A stretch of DNA of 15,336 nt from Thermoplasmatota archaeon (GTDB lineage: Archaea; Thermoplasmatota; Thermoplasmata; GCA-020350865; JAUVCJ01). The stretch lies in contig JAUVCJ010000029.1 of the NCBI GenBank assembly GCA_030595765.1, forward strand, positions 1 to 15,336, in the 5' to 3' direction. A program made the position numbers and the translations under genes. Below, piece by piece: positions 1 through 7,603 of this stretch (positions are counted from its first letter, which is position 1; each line of letters begins with the position of its first letter). The notes below the pieces were generated by a model. It saw nothing but the letters and a program-made list of their open reading frames with translations. It ran no database searches and was not told the origin of the DNA.

Positions 1-3000
1 GGCCCTGTGGCTGGATATTTGGTAAGGGTCAACAAATATTGCACCTCAAAGAAGGGGTGCCCTGACAACCAGCCTAGAGATTCAGGCAAAATAACCACCT
101 CAAAAATGTGGGCCAATGCCATGGTCGTGGATCTATCACTATCCAACGAAGACTGGACACCAAAAAACCCTGGAGAGATTGAGACCCATGTTATTAGGCA
201 AGATATGTGTCCTAACAATATGTGTTTGATTCCATCAGGTAATATTGAGGTTTTTGATTACTGGTTCTCGGTCGTTGCATTTGATGAGGCAAAAAATCCA
301 CAAGCTGTGCACACAAAATACCTTTCTAACCAAGACGACCCCTCAATGTACGGAAGATGGGAACATACCACCACGATGTGGGGGGATTCACTTCCACCAG
401 GAGACATTAGAGACATGGAAGTAGTACGCACAAGTGGAACCTCCGTGGACCTCTCTTGGACGGCAGTGGGCGATGATGGCACCACACCAGGCAGAGCCTC
501 CAGATACGAGATAAAATACTCAACTGTGGGGCCAGTGATAGAAGCAAATTGGTACAGCGACCAGCTCACAGAATATGAACAGGACTGGAAACCTTTGACC
601 CGACATGTCGTTCCCGACGATGATATAGAATTGTGCAGGGTATATGGATTGGAACCCGAAACAACCTATCATTTTGGGCTTAAAGTATGCGATGAATTGA
701 TATGTTCCAGTGTATCTCCCTCCTTAACAGCAATGACAGATGGTGAGGAAAGTGTTTCGCCATCAAAGATTACCGACCTTGAAATACTCGACTTCAAAAG
801 CAATATGGCAACGCTAGGATGGACTGCAACAGGTGATGATGGCATGAAAGGGAACGCCAGCTTCTACGAGGTCAGATATATGAATGCATCTGATGGCGGC
901 CCCATTGTGACAGAAGAAGATTGGCAGGCATCAACAATATTTGAACAATCATGGGTTCCAGGCATTTCTGGAGCCAAGGATGAGAGGATCGTGGATGGTT
1001 TGGACTCAAACCAAACATTTTGGTTTGCATTAAAAATACTTGACGACTTTTCCAACCCGTCTGAAATATCAAACTCCGTCAGCGTTGTGCTTGAAAACGG
1101 GGACAACATGAGCCCAGCTACAGTCGGCAATCTGAAAATGGTGACCATTTCCTCCAACAATGCTAGGTTCACATGGACGGCTCCGGGTGATGACGGACGC
1201 AGGGGTCAGGCATGGCGCTATGAGGTGAAGATCTCCGGTGATGGACCCAAATTTGGACCCATTGACTGTTTTGATACTGAGGGTGACAAGATCCCAGGAG
1301 CATTCCTTACAACAGAAATGTGGTCAGACAAGGATCTCCTCACTGTACCTATAGAATTTCAGCCAGGATTGCCAGAATCGCTGGAGGAGTTCTCAGTCAA
1401 TGAGTTATATCCAGACTGGGAATACGTTATGGCCTTACGCACCTATGATGAGGCTGGAAATCCATCAGAAGTCTCAAATACCGTCTGTTTCAAGACCGAA
1501 TCCGAGGATGTAATACCGCCTGCCGCTGTTAGCGACCTTGGTGTAACTGTATATGAAGGATTGTCAAATGTGACCAGCACCTCTGTAGAGCTCACTTGGA
1601 CAGCCCCAGGAGATAATGCAATGGAGGGTACAGCTCAAGATTACATTCTTAAGTACAGAGCAGAAGAGGACGGAAAGGACATGCCCATCGAGACTTGGAG
1701 CCACTTCTTCGCCGCCAAGACTTACCAGCCCTCTAAGGATTGGGATCCCAAACCTGGAATGAGCAGGGAAAATCATTGGGTTTATGGCCTTGAGCCAGAG
1801 ACCAGATACTGGTTTTCCATCATTGCTCTTGATGACACCTACCCCCAACAACCCGGGGAATTGTCCAACTCTCTCATGATAACTACTGACAAACGTGATG
1901 TTGAGGCTCCTAACCCCATTCAGGACCTAAGTATTTTCAATAGCAGTGATGGAGCCGTGCAGCTGACATGGACCGCACCTGGAGACGATTCTGCAACTGG
2001 AACAGCCGAAGGGTATGTTATTTTGTACTCCTCCACTGGATCCATCAATCTAACGAACTGGGACAAAGCCAGCGTTTTCAATTATGAAGGCAGACCTAAA
2101 AAAGCCGGGGGAACTGAGATTGTTAACATCACAGGCCTGGCACCATTACAGAAATGGTTCTGGTTCGCGATCAAGACCTATGATGAAGTTCCCAACATGT
2201 CTCCAATGTCAAATGTGGTGACAGCCCGCCCAAGGTACAAGGATTACATCCCACCAGCTCAAGTTATTGACCTAGGGCTTTATGGGGAAGAAGCTGTCAA
2301 GAGCACTCATGTGGAACTGTTATGGAAAGCCCCTGGTGATGATGGCCCAATGGGCTTGATTCAAAAATATGTTCTAAAGTATTCTACAGAGAATATTGTC
2401 GATGAGAACACTTGGTTCCTGGCTAACGAATTCCAACAAGATTGGCTACCCAGACCTGGAGGGTCCATGGAGCATTACTTCCTGACAGGACTTGACCCAG
2501 ACACTACCTATTATATCGGCATTAGAAGCGAGGACGAGGAGCCAAACGTATCTCCGATCTCCAACATCCTCAGGATTACCACCGAGCCACCAGACCTTAT
2601 AGCTCCTGATATGATAAATAACCTTGAGGCTATATACCCAACAAGTGTCACCATTAATTTAAGATGGATAGCGCCAGGGGACGACGGCAGTCTTGGTAGA
2701 GCGCATCGGTATGACATTCGATACAGCACGGATGGCCCTATCTACATCAACTCGCAGTGGGATGTTGCCACAATTTATGACCAGAGCTGGGAGCCAAAGA
2801 TAGGTGGAAGCATAGAGAACAGGACGGTCTTGGATCTAAGATCCAACACTCAATACTGGTTTGCCATCAAAGCCCTTGATGAGGTACCAAATCTGTCCCC
2901 ATTCTCCAACATCGCAACGGAGATTACAGATTTTGCAGATGTAGAACCTCCAAAAATGATCGATGACCTATTTATCACATACACAGGAGATACCAGGATC

Positions 3001-4266
3001 GGTCTAAGCTGGAACGCAACAGGCGACGACGACATGAATGGAACTGCATTGGGATATATTCTGATGTACAACCTAAAAGAAGAGATAACGATCCTGAACT
3101 GGTTTGATTCTCACGTATATCTAACATCCCAGGAATGGGTTCCCGAATCGTTTGGCATGGAAGAAAGGGAATTCATTGAAGAGCTGAACCAAAAAACGGG
3201 ATATTGGTTTGCAATAATTGCATTTGACGAGGCAAACAACACCTCGCCACCATCCAACTCCGTATTCGTCGAGACCAAGAGCCTTGACGAGGTCGAACCC
3301 AAAATTCAGCAAGTGAGCAAGGTTGTGATGCAGGAGACTGTAACCATCAGATGGGATACGGATGAACCTAGCAACATCGTATTCTATTATGGACTTCCAG
3401 GAAGCATGACCAATGTTCTCCTTCCCAACGGCCTCGAATATGTAGCTGAGCACGAGATCACACTGACAGGGCTTGCGCCAAACACTGTCTACTACTTCAG
3501 GATAGAGGCAACAGATTTCAGTAAGAACGGCCCGAACGTTCACCTGGATTCGTTTGTGACCAAAGACATCATCCACCCACCGGAAGCGAGCATAGTAAGC
3601 ATCTATCCGGTTCCAGCCACATACGGCACCAACATCACCATCGAAGGCATGGGTTTCGGAGAAGGAGATATTGTAGCTTACGAATGGAGCTCTGACCTAT
3701 CCGGGTTCCTAAGCGATGAGAAAAGGTTTTTCACATCCACGCTCAAAGTGGGAAGACACTTCATTTCCCTGAAGGTGCAGGATGAGTACGGGCTATGGTC
3801 AGTCGAGAAGAAATACATGCTAGACATTCTTAGCTCTAACCTTGAACCGACCATAGTCATAACCAGTCCAAGCGACGGTGCAAGAATTACAGAGAGCCTA
3901 AAAGTATCTGGCATTGCAGCAGACACAGATGGCGGCATTCAGACAGTCCAGATCAAGATAGACAATGGTTCATGGTACATAGTCAAAGGTGGAGAAGATT
4001 GGGATTACTCGCTGGTCGGAGGGCAATTATCTGATGGTGCTCATACCATAACAGTTCGCTCATTCGATGGGAAGGACTACAGCCAGGAGATAACACACAC
4101 AATTCTGGTCGAGTCTGTAAGCACTGGATTGTCAGGCCAAGCCCTGACCCTCATCATACTCTCCATGATCATCGTGGCCACCATTGTATCCTTGCTAGTG
4201 ACTGGCAGAATGCACAAGTCTCGTCTGGGGCAGCCTAAAAAATCTAAAGACAATCCGTTCGAGTGA
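1..4266 (+). CDS. Giant FN3-repeat surface protein with C-terminal membrane anchor (5' end outside window)
   Basis: This is a partial gene whose frame is open from the first base. The GTG at 7 is not a credible start, because the first residues (GPVAGYLVRV) are the middle of a fibronectin type III domain. About 1421 residues are visible. Eight further FN3 domains follow, each with a W-x-A-x-G-D-[DN]-x signature whose Trp codon lies at 457, 820, 1174, 1597, 1969, 2323, 2665 and 3010, a spacing of 114-141 residues. Most also carry a Q-x-W-x-P segment and a Y-W-F-A-I...D-E...N-x-S-x-x-S-N end. Then come a divergent FN3 (about 3295-3560), a PKD/IPT-like Ig domain (3580-3830), a bacterial-Ig-like domain (3841-4115), one hydrophobic helix (about 4140-4200) and a short basic tail ending NPFE. 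The ectodomain should lie outside the cell, as an adhesin or cell-wall component; the exact role is unknown. Many N-x-S/T sequons would suit archaeal N-glycosylation. A signal peptide would lie upstream of the window. Confidence 0.93.
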   Translation, partial: GPVAGYLVRVNKYCTSKKGCPDNQPRDSGKITTSKMWANAMVVDLSLSNEDWTPKNPGEIETHVIRQDMCPNNMCLIPSGNIEVFDYWFSVVAFDEAKNPQAVHTKYLSNQDDPSMYGRWEHTTTMWGDSLPPGDIRDMEVVRTSGTSVDLSWTAVGDDGTTPGRASRYEIKYSTVGPVIEANWYSDQLTEYEQDWKPLTRHVVPDDDIELCRVYGLEPETTYHFGLKVCDELICSSVSPSLTAMTDGEESVSPSKITDLEILDFKSNMATLGWTATGDDGMKGNASFYEVRYMNASDGGPIVTEEDWQASTIFEQSWVPGISGAKDERIVDGLDSNQTFWFALKILDDFSNPSEISNSVSVVLENGDNMSPATVGNLKMVTISSNNARFTWTAPGDDGRRGQAWRYEVKISGDGPKFGPIDCFDTEGDKIPGAFLTTEMWSDKDLLTVPIEFQPGLPESLEEFSVNELYPDWEYVMALRTYDEAGNPSEVSNTVCFKTESEDVIPPAAVSDLGVTVYEGLSNVTSTSVELTWTAPGDNAMEGTAQDYILKYRAEEDGKDMPIETWSHFFAAKTYQPSKDWDPKPGMSRENHWVYGLEPETRYWFSIIALDDTYPQQPGELSNSLMITTDKRDVEAPNPIQDLSIFNSSDGAVQLTWTAPGDDSATGTAEGYVILYSSTGSINLTNWDKASVFNYEGRPKKAGGTEIVNITGLAPLQKWFWFAIKTYDEVPNMSPMSNVVTARPRYKDYIPPAQVIDLGLYGEEAVKSTHVELLWKAPGDDGPMGLIQKYVLKYSTENIVDENTWFLANEFQQDWLPRPGGSMEHYFLTGLDPDTTYYIGIRSEDEEPNVSPISNILRITTEPPDLIAPDMINNLEAIYPTSVTINLRWIAPGDDGSLGRAHRYDIRYSTDGPIYINSQWDVATIYDQSWEPKIGGSIENRTVLDLRSNTQYWFAIKALDEVPNLSPFSNIATEITDFADVEPPKMIDDLFITYTGDTRIGLSWNATGDDDMNGTALGYILMYNLKEEITILNWFDSHVYLTSQEWVPESFGMEEREFIEELNQKTGYWFAIIAFDEANNTSPPSNSVFVETKSLDEVEPKIQQVSKVVMQETVTIRWDTDEPSNIVFYYGLPGSMTNVLLPNGLEYVAEHEITLTGLAPNTVYYFRIEATDFSKNGPNVHLDSFVTKDIIHPPEASIVSIYPVPATYGTNITIEGMGFGEGDIVAYEWSSDLSGFLSDEKRFFTSTLKVGRHFISLKVQDEYGLWSVEKKYMLDILSSNLEPTIVITSPSDGARITESLKVSGIAADTDGGIQTVQIKIDNGSWYIVKGGEDWDYSLVGGQLSDGAHTITVRSFDGKDYSQEITHTILVESVSTGLSGQALTLIILSMIIVATIVSLLVTGRMHKSRLGQPKKSKDNPFE

Positions 4267-4296
4267 CCGGCCATCGGTTTGCGCGGTGTCTAGCAT

Positions 4297-4314
4297 TCAT
4301 TGCAGTGGCAATGA
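4297..4314. other. Small inverted repeat between convergent genes
   Basis: A perfect 7-bp stem (TCATTGC/GCAATGA) with a 4-base loop lies 31 bases after the stop of the FN3 protein, in the 131-base gap between two convergent genes. No T-run follows on either strand, so it is at best a weak terminator or RNA-end structure. Nothing else recognisable is seen in 4267-4397. Confidence 0.25.
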
Positions 4315-4397
4315 TACTATGCCAGGGCATATTCGGACTCTAGACCATTGAATGTCAAGAATCAATAGGCATGGGCTACCCTGGTCACGCCAATTCC

Positions 4398-5051
4398 CTA
4401 TACTTCCATTGCTGAACCTATGGCTTGAATCATTACCGTAGAATGGTTCCCAACTAATGCCTTGAACTTGTCTGGGCTTGCTTCGATCAATGGCCATGTG
4501 TCATAGTGCATGGGAACCGCGATCTTTGGTTTGAGCAACTCAACAGCCTTTGCAGCCGATACCTCATCCATGGTGAAGTGGCCTCCGATCGGTACTAGTG
4601 CCACATCCAGTGGGCCATGGATGGCGCCAATGAGTGCCATGTCCCCAAAAAGCCCGGTGTCGCCTGCATGATATATCCTCTTTCCATCCATCACAAGCAC
4701 GATGCCGCTGGGATTGGAAATACCTGAATGAAAAGCCTGGGTAAAGTATAGATCCAGGCCATCAAGCTTGATTAAACCGCCAATATTGGCCCCAATGGAT
4801 CTTAAGCCCTCATCAGTAGCCTTGACCGACAATTCATGCAGTGATACCAATACAGCTCCAGTTCTTCTGCATATCTCGAAAGCATCACCGATGTGGTCTC
4901 TATGCTCGTGGGTGACAAGAACGTAATCTGCCCTGTCTATGGTTGCAGGGTCGGTTGTGGATCTGGGGTTCTGTGACAGGAACGGGTCAATGAAAATTGT
5001 TCTTGAACCATCAATCCGCCATGCTGAATGACCTAGATAGGTTAGTTTCAT
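4398..5051 (-). CDS. UPF0173-type metal-dependent hydrolase (metallo-beta-lactamase fold)
   Basis: The product is 217 residues, the normal size for this compact MBL-fold family (COG2220/UlaG-like). The N-terminus MKLTYLGHSAW is typical. The metal-binding motif is H48-x-H50-x-D52-H53 (THEHRDH), followed by the further expected ligands H108 (FHSG), D131 (HAGDT) and H182 (PMHYDTWP), so the two-metal centre looks intact. It is probably cytoplasmic, as there is no signal peptide or membrane segment. The family's physiological substrate is not established; a phosphodiester or lactone bond is a family-level guess. The ATG is supported by a GAGG motif seven bases upstream (5059-5062 on the plus strand) and by an A/T-rich promoter further up. 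The gene is convergent with the FN3 protein and 144 bases downstream of the thioredoxin-like gene on the same strand, with its own promoter-like element, so cotranscription is not needed. Confidence 0.93.
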   Translation of the reverse strand: MKLTYLGHSAWRIDGSRTIFIDPFLSQNPRSTTDPATIDRADYVLVTHEHRDHIGDAFEICRRTGAVLVSLHELSVKATDEGLRSIGANIGGLIKLDGLDLYFTQAFHSGISNPSGIVLVMDGKRIYHAGDTGLFGDMALIGAIHGPLDVALVPIGGHFTMDEVSAAKAVELLKPKIAVPMHYDTWPLIEASPDKFKALVGNHSTVMIQAIGSAMEV

Positions 5052-5087
5052 TGCAATGCCTCGAACATAGAAATGGTCAAAGCCCTA

Positions 5088-5097
5088 ACTTAAAACC
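5088..5097 (-). promoter_or_regulatory. Putative TATA box of the UPF0173 hydrolase gene
   Basis: On the minus strand the sequence reads GGTTTTAAGT, about 40 bases before the ATG. A start site 25 bases downstream would give a leader of about 15 bases holding the GAGG ribosome site. It is a weak match to an archaeal TATA box and is called mainly from position. Confidence 0.4.
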
Positions 5098-5136
5098 TTG
5101 GTAACTACCAATGTAGATGGTTGCCCGCTCAATATA

Positions 5137-5217
5137 AAATGCAAGTAGCTACAAAGTAGTCTCAGCTGCTGGCAGTCTCTATTGGTTGGATGATCTCAGC
5201 TACTGGTAGTCTCAGCT
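5137..5217. repeat. Degenerate 16-17-bp tandem repeat crossing the 3' end of the thioredoxin-like gene
   Basis: On the minus strand the unit is roughly AGCTGAGACTACCAGY. Copies run 5202-5217 (16 bp), 5185-5201, 5168-5184 and 5151-5167 (17 bp each), with a fading partial copy at 5137-5150. AGCTGAGA is exact in three of the copies. The first copy encodes part of the C-terminal AAETTSS, the stop codon falls in the second copy, and the rest is downstream. It is too short and variable for CRISPR. Confidence 0.7.
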
Positions 5218-6698
5218 GCCGGTTCTGATGGCGTTGGTGTGGGTGTGGTTTCGGCTTCTCGCTGGTCAGGATCAACTGGAATCTCAGAAACAGAACGGCG
5301 TTTCCAGACCATAAAGCCGATACCACCCAGAACCAGTATGGCCAGGACAGGCATGAATGCGCTTACATCCCCTCCAGCAGTACCAACCGCTTTCCCGGGG
5401 ACTGCTGTGTAGTTCATTGCCGAACTAACGGCATCGCTTTCAGCGCCATATGCTAAAACTCTATAATAGATAGTCTGGCCGTTTGGCGCGGGAATGATGC
5501 CAGTGGCAAGTGGGTTCTTTGTTCCGATACAGGTATCCCCAAGATCGCAGGGGTCTCCAACAAGCTCCATATCGGCGTAGCTCCAATCTGTTGCATTGGT
5601 GGCATTGTAGTTGTAGACCACAAATGCAGAGATTATACCCTCTTCATGGTCGATCTGAACCTCTATAGTTGCCTCATCATTTGAATAACTCTCATCGAAC
5701 TCGCCAAAAATTGGTATGCTCGCTCCCAGATCAAAAGCGGTGCTTCTGGCGCTGGCGGAATTCAGTGCCCTTGGAGTTCCAACGTTGTTGCCCCATCCTT
5801 CTGTACCTTCAGAGCTGGTATCATCCGCATCATAAATAACAGCTATTGCCTGGACATCTCCAGGTTTGACTGGAACCAAAGCATCGGTTGGAAGCTTCCA
5901 TTCTCCTGCAAATATCTGGGAGTCGCCTGAGGAAAGCGAAAATGATTCTTCTTTTATTGCATATCCACGGAACACGTTCGGGTTGACAACCGTCTCTTCA
6001 AGAACGGTGCTGAAAGCTTCAACATCCTGTTCCACCATGAAAACATAGAGAATACCATTGAGATCCGAGGCTCCAACCGGGGCTGTTGTCCCAGTGTACT
6101 CCACATTGACTATGGCTGAAAATCCATCGCCAGTATAGAACTGACTTACATGGACGTTAACGAACTTGAAGCCGTTCAAGAGTGAGCGAATTGGTTGACG
6201 GGGGTTGATAGTTACGTCTTCTCTGGAGTTGCAGCTATCAAGTCCAGTATTGACGTTTGCATCGCTTATTTCGTTGGGTGAGGCACCACCGAGTTTTACA
6301 TATCCTCCATCGATTTCGGCCTCAGGAGCAAATGCTGCACCTGGCTGATAGAATACCATCCTTTCAATGGTCTCATCGGTAGCGAGGTCATCAACGCCAC
6401 CACCAGCTAGCACATGGAAGTCTATCATGTGAAACGGTACCTCATCCTTGTCCTTATTCTCATCCCATAACTTCTCGAACACTGGCTTGGCATTCTTCAT
6501 GCAAGGTGGGCAAGATAGACCAACAAATGTTTCGAACACTGGCCTATGGACATAGCCTTCCATTGCGGAGTTGATGCCAAAATCATTGGAAATCGTAGTT
6601 ATTTCGTCATGAGAGTTGCTTGCAGAAGATGCTGGATATGCAATTCCAAGAAGCAGAATGACGAATATGGTACACGGGATGACGCGTTTGAGATTCAT
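5196..6698 (-). CDS. Secreted, membrane-anchored thioredoxin-like protein with CPPC motif
   Basis: The 500-residue product starts with a Sec-type signal peptide (MNLKRVIPCTIFVILLLGIA, cleavage near residue 26). A thioredoxin-fold segment begins at about residue 50, with C63-P-P-C66 in FVGLSCPPCMKNAKPVFEKL, followed by DFHVL and a later PEAEIDG element, as in secreted thioredoxin/Omp28-like proteins. The middle 300 residues resemble beta-sandwich ectodomains and carry further Cys (SCNS, DPCDLGDTC). A hydrophobic helix spans about residues 448-465, then KRR and a 32-residue acidic, Thr/Pro-rich cytoplasmic tail. The likely place is the outer face of the membrane, acting as a thiol-disulfide exchange or redox-sensing protein; the partner is unknown. 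The ATG is preceded by AAGGG six bases upstream and a strong TATA box. The 3' end lies in a 16-17-bp tandem array, so the length of the tail may vary among relatives. Confidence 0.88.
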   Translation of the reverse strand: MNLKRVIPCTIFVILLLGIAYPASSASNSHDEITTISNDFGINSAMEGYVHRPVFETFVGLSCPPCMKNAKPVFEKLWDENKDKDEVPFHMIDFHVLAGGGVDDLATDETIERMVFYQPGAAFAPEAEIDGGYVKLGGASPNEISDANVNTGLDSCNSREDVTINPRQPIRSLLNGFKFVNVHVSQFYTGDGFSAIVNVEYTGTTAPVGASDLNGILYVFMVEQDVEAFSTVLEETVVNPNVFRGYAIKEESFSLSSGDSQIFAGEWKLPTDALVPVKPGDVQAIAVIYDADDTSSEGTEGWGNNVGTPRALNSASARSTAFDLGASIPIFGEFDESYSNDEATIEVQIDHEEGIISAFVVYNYNATNATDWSYADMELVGDPCDLGDTCIGTKNPLATGIIPAPNGQTIYYRVLAYGAESDAVSSAMNYTAVPGKAVGTAGGDVSAFMPVLAILVLGGIGFMVWKRRSVSEIPVDPDQREAETTPTPTPSEPAAETTSS

Positions 6699-6733
6699 GA
6701 TAAACCCTTCTTACACACAACCATTGAGAACTT

Positions 6734-6744
6734 GTATATATATT
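6734..6744 (-). promoter_or_regulatory. TATA box of the thioredoxin-like gene
   Basis: The minus strand reads AATATATATACAAG about 40 bases before the ATG at 6698. A start site 25 bases downstream gives a short leader that includes AAGGG (6705-6709, plus-strand coordinates) six bases from the ATG. Spacing and composition fit an archaeal promoter well. Confidence 0.65.
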
Positions 6745-6837
6745 CTTTATGGTTGATTTGTTCCACTTATGCGGTAGACCATCGCATTCATTTATGGATA
6801 GGCCTTGCCTTTAATGGACTCAACTCCAGCGATATAG

Positions 6838-7005
6838 CCCTAATCGCGCTTCTTTCAGACCACGATCAGTTATCCTATTCTGCCATCAGCCTGTTATTTT
6901 TTTCAGGCCCCAATAAAGTATCTTCTTCTTCCATGAATCAGATATCTACTTCTTCCATTAATCAGATATCTTCTTCTGCCATCAATCTGATATCTTCTTC
7001 AGACC
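6838..7005. repeat. 24-bp tandem array (seven units) starting in the last codons of the gamma-CA gene
   Basis: Read on the minus strand, the units start at 7005, 6981, 6957, 6933, 6909, 6885 and 6861, each exactly 24 bases long. The first encodes GLKKISD plus stop. The next two read in the same phase as WQKKISD-stop and WKK-stop-ISDS; later units decay (WKKKILYW, GLKKITG-stop, WQNRITDR, GLKEARLG). AGATATCT recurs at 6940 and 6964, with a near copy at 6988. The first four units are clear by eye; the last three are inferred from register. Units 2-7 fill more than half of the 283-base gap after the gene; the rest of the gap holds the thioredoxin-like gene's promoter. Confidence 0.8.
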
Positions 7006-7509
7006 GACGATGTAACGTTTGGCTAGTTCTACATACAGCTTCTTGAAACCGGTCCACTGTTCCTTGTAATCCTCGCTAACGCTCCCGATCACCTTTGCAG
7101 GGATACCAACAACGATGTTGCCGTCCTCAACGACCTGCTTGGAGCGCACAACGCACCCCTCGCCAACAGCAGCCCAGACCCCGACATTGGAAAAATCTGA
7201 TATTATGGAGCCCATGCCAATTACAGCATAATCCTGAATGGTGCAGCCATGCAATACCGCTCCGTGACCCACAGTCACCCAACATCCAATCTCACTGACA
7301 GTATCTGGTCTGGTATGAAGCACGCAGTTCTCCTGCACCGAGGTATAGGCTCCAATGATGATTGTGCCGTAATCCCCTTTTATCTGGGCACCTGGCCCTA
7401 TAAAACAGCCATCTCCAACCCGAACGTCACCGATCAAGTTCGCGCTTGGACTGATGTAAACATCCTTACCAACGTTAGGCTTCCTACCTTCAAATTCGTA
7501 CAGAGCCAT
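6982..7509 (-). CDS. Gamma-carbonic-anhydrase-family protein (left-handed beta-helix)
   Basis: The product is 175 residues, the usual size of the short CamH/YrdA/PaaY group. Hexapeptide repeats run from about residue 13 to 135 (SANLIGDVRVGDGCFIG, then IIIGAYTSVQ and so on). The three zinc-ligand histidines are in place: H65 (CVLH), H82 and H87 (TVGHGAVLH). The acidic loop of the Methanosarcina Cam enzyme is absent, as in CamH. The usual R-x-D near residue 44 is K44-G-D46 here, a conservative but notable change, since that Arg helps build the trimer. A C-terminal amphipathic helix (YKEQWTGFKKLYVELAKRY) matches the family. It may hydrate CO2, but many relatives have other or unproven activities. 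The start is an ATG with AGGTG five bases upstream. The last eight codons, including the stop, are the first unit of a 24-bp tandem array. Confidence 0.93.
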   Translation of the reverse strand: MALYEFEGRKPNVGKDVYISPSANLIGDVRVGDGCFIGPGAQIKGDYGTIIIGAYTSVQENCVLHTRPDTVSEIGCWVTVGHGAVLHGCTIQDYAVIGMGSIISDFSNVGVWAAVGEGCVVRSKQVVEDGNIVVGIPAKVIGSVSEDYKEQWTGFKKLYVELAKRYIVGLKKISD

Positions 7510-7556
7510 GCATTCACCTGCACCGCAAGGGGACTTATCTACAGATAAATGTTAGC

Positions 7557-7568
7557 CCGAATATAAGA
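7557..7568. promoter_or_regulatory. Shared TATA-like element between gamma-CA gene and zinc-ribbon frame
   Basis: CCGAATATAAGA lies in the 94-base gap between the gamma-CA gene (-) and the zinc-ribbon frame (+). On the minus strand it reads CTTATATTCG about 50 bases before the gamma-CA ATG; on the plus strand AATATAAG lies about 40 bases before the TTG at 7604. It could serve either or both directions; the minus direction is better supported because that gene is certain. Confidence 0.45.
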
Positions 7569-7603
7569 GGGATTATTACAAAAAAAGATTTCTTCAACAG
7601 CCG

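Noticed and set aside
1..9. GTG at 7 as start of the FN3 protein
   Set aside because: The frame is open before it, and the residues around it belong to the interior of an FN3 domain (GPVAGYLVRV).
3121..3576. 151-residue minus-strand open frame inside the FN3 protein
   Set aside because: Antisense shadow; the plus strand here encodes clear FN3 domains and the shadow has no recognisable motif.
6889..6908. GCCTG...CAGGC hairpin with T-rich loop as terminator
   Set aside because: The T-run is in the loop and on the plus strand, while the gene it would serve is on the minus strand; it also coincides with the repeat array.
6838..7005. CRISPR array
   Set aside because: The 24-bp units are directly adjacent without unique spacers and degenerate progressively; no cas genes are present.
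6546..7046. 166-residue plus-strand open frame
   Set aside because: It runs antisense through the signal-peptide end of the thioredoxin-like gene, its promoter and the 24-bp array into the gamma-CA gene. Its SSSINQIS-like repeats are the array read backwards, and it has no ribosome site.
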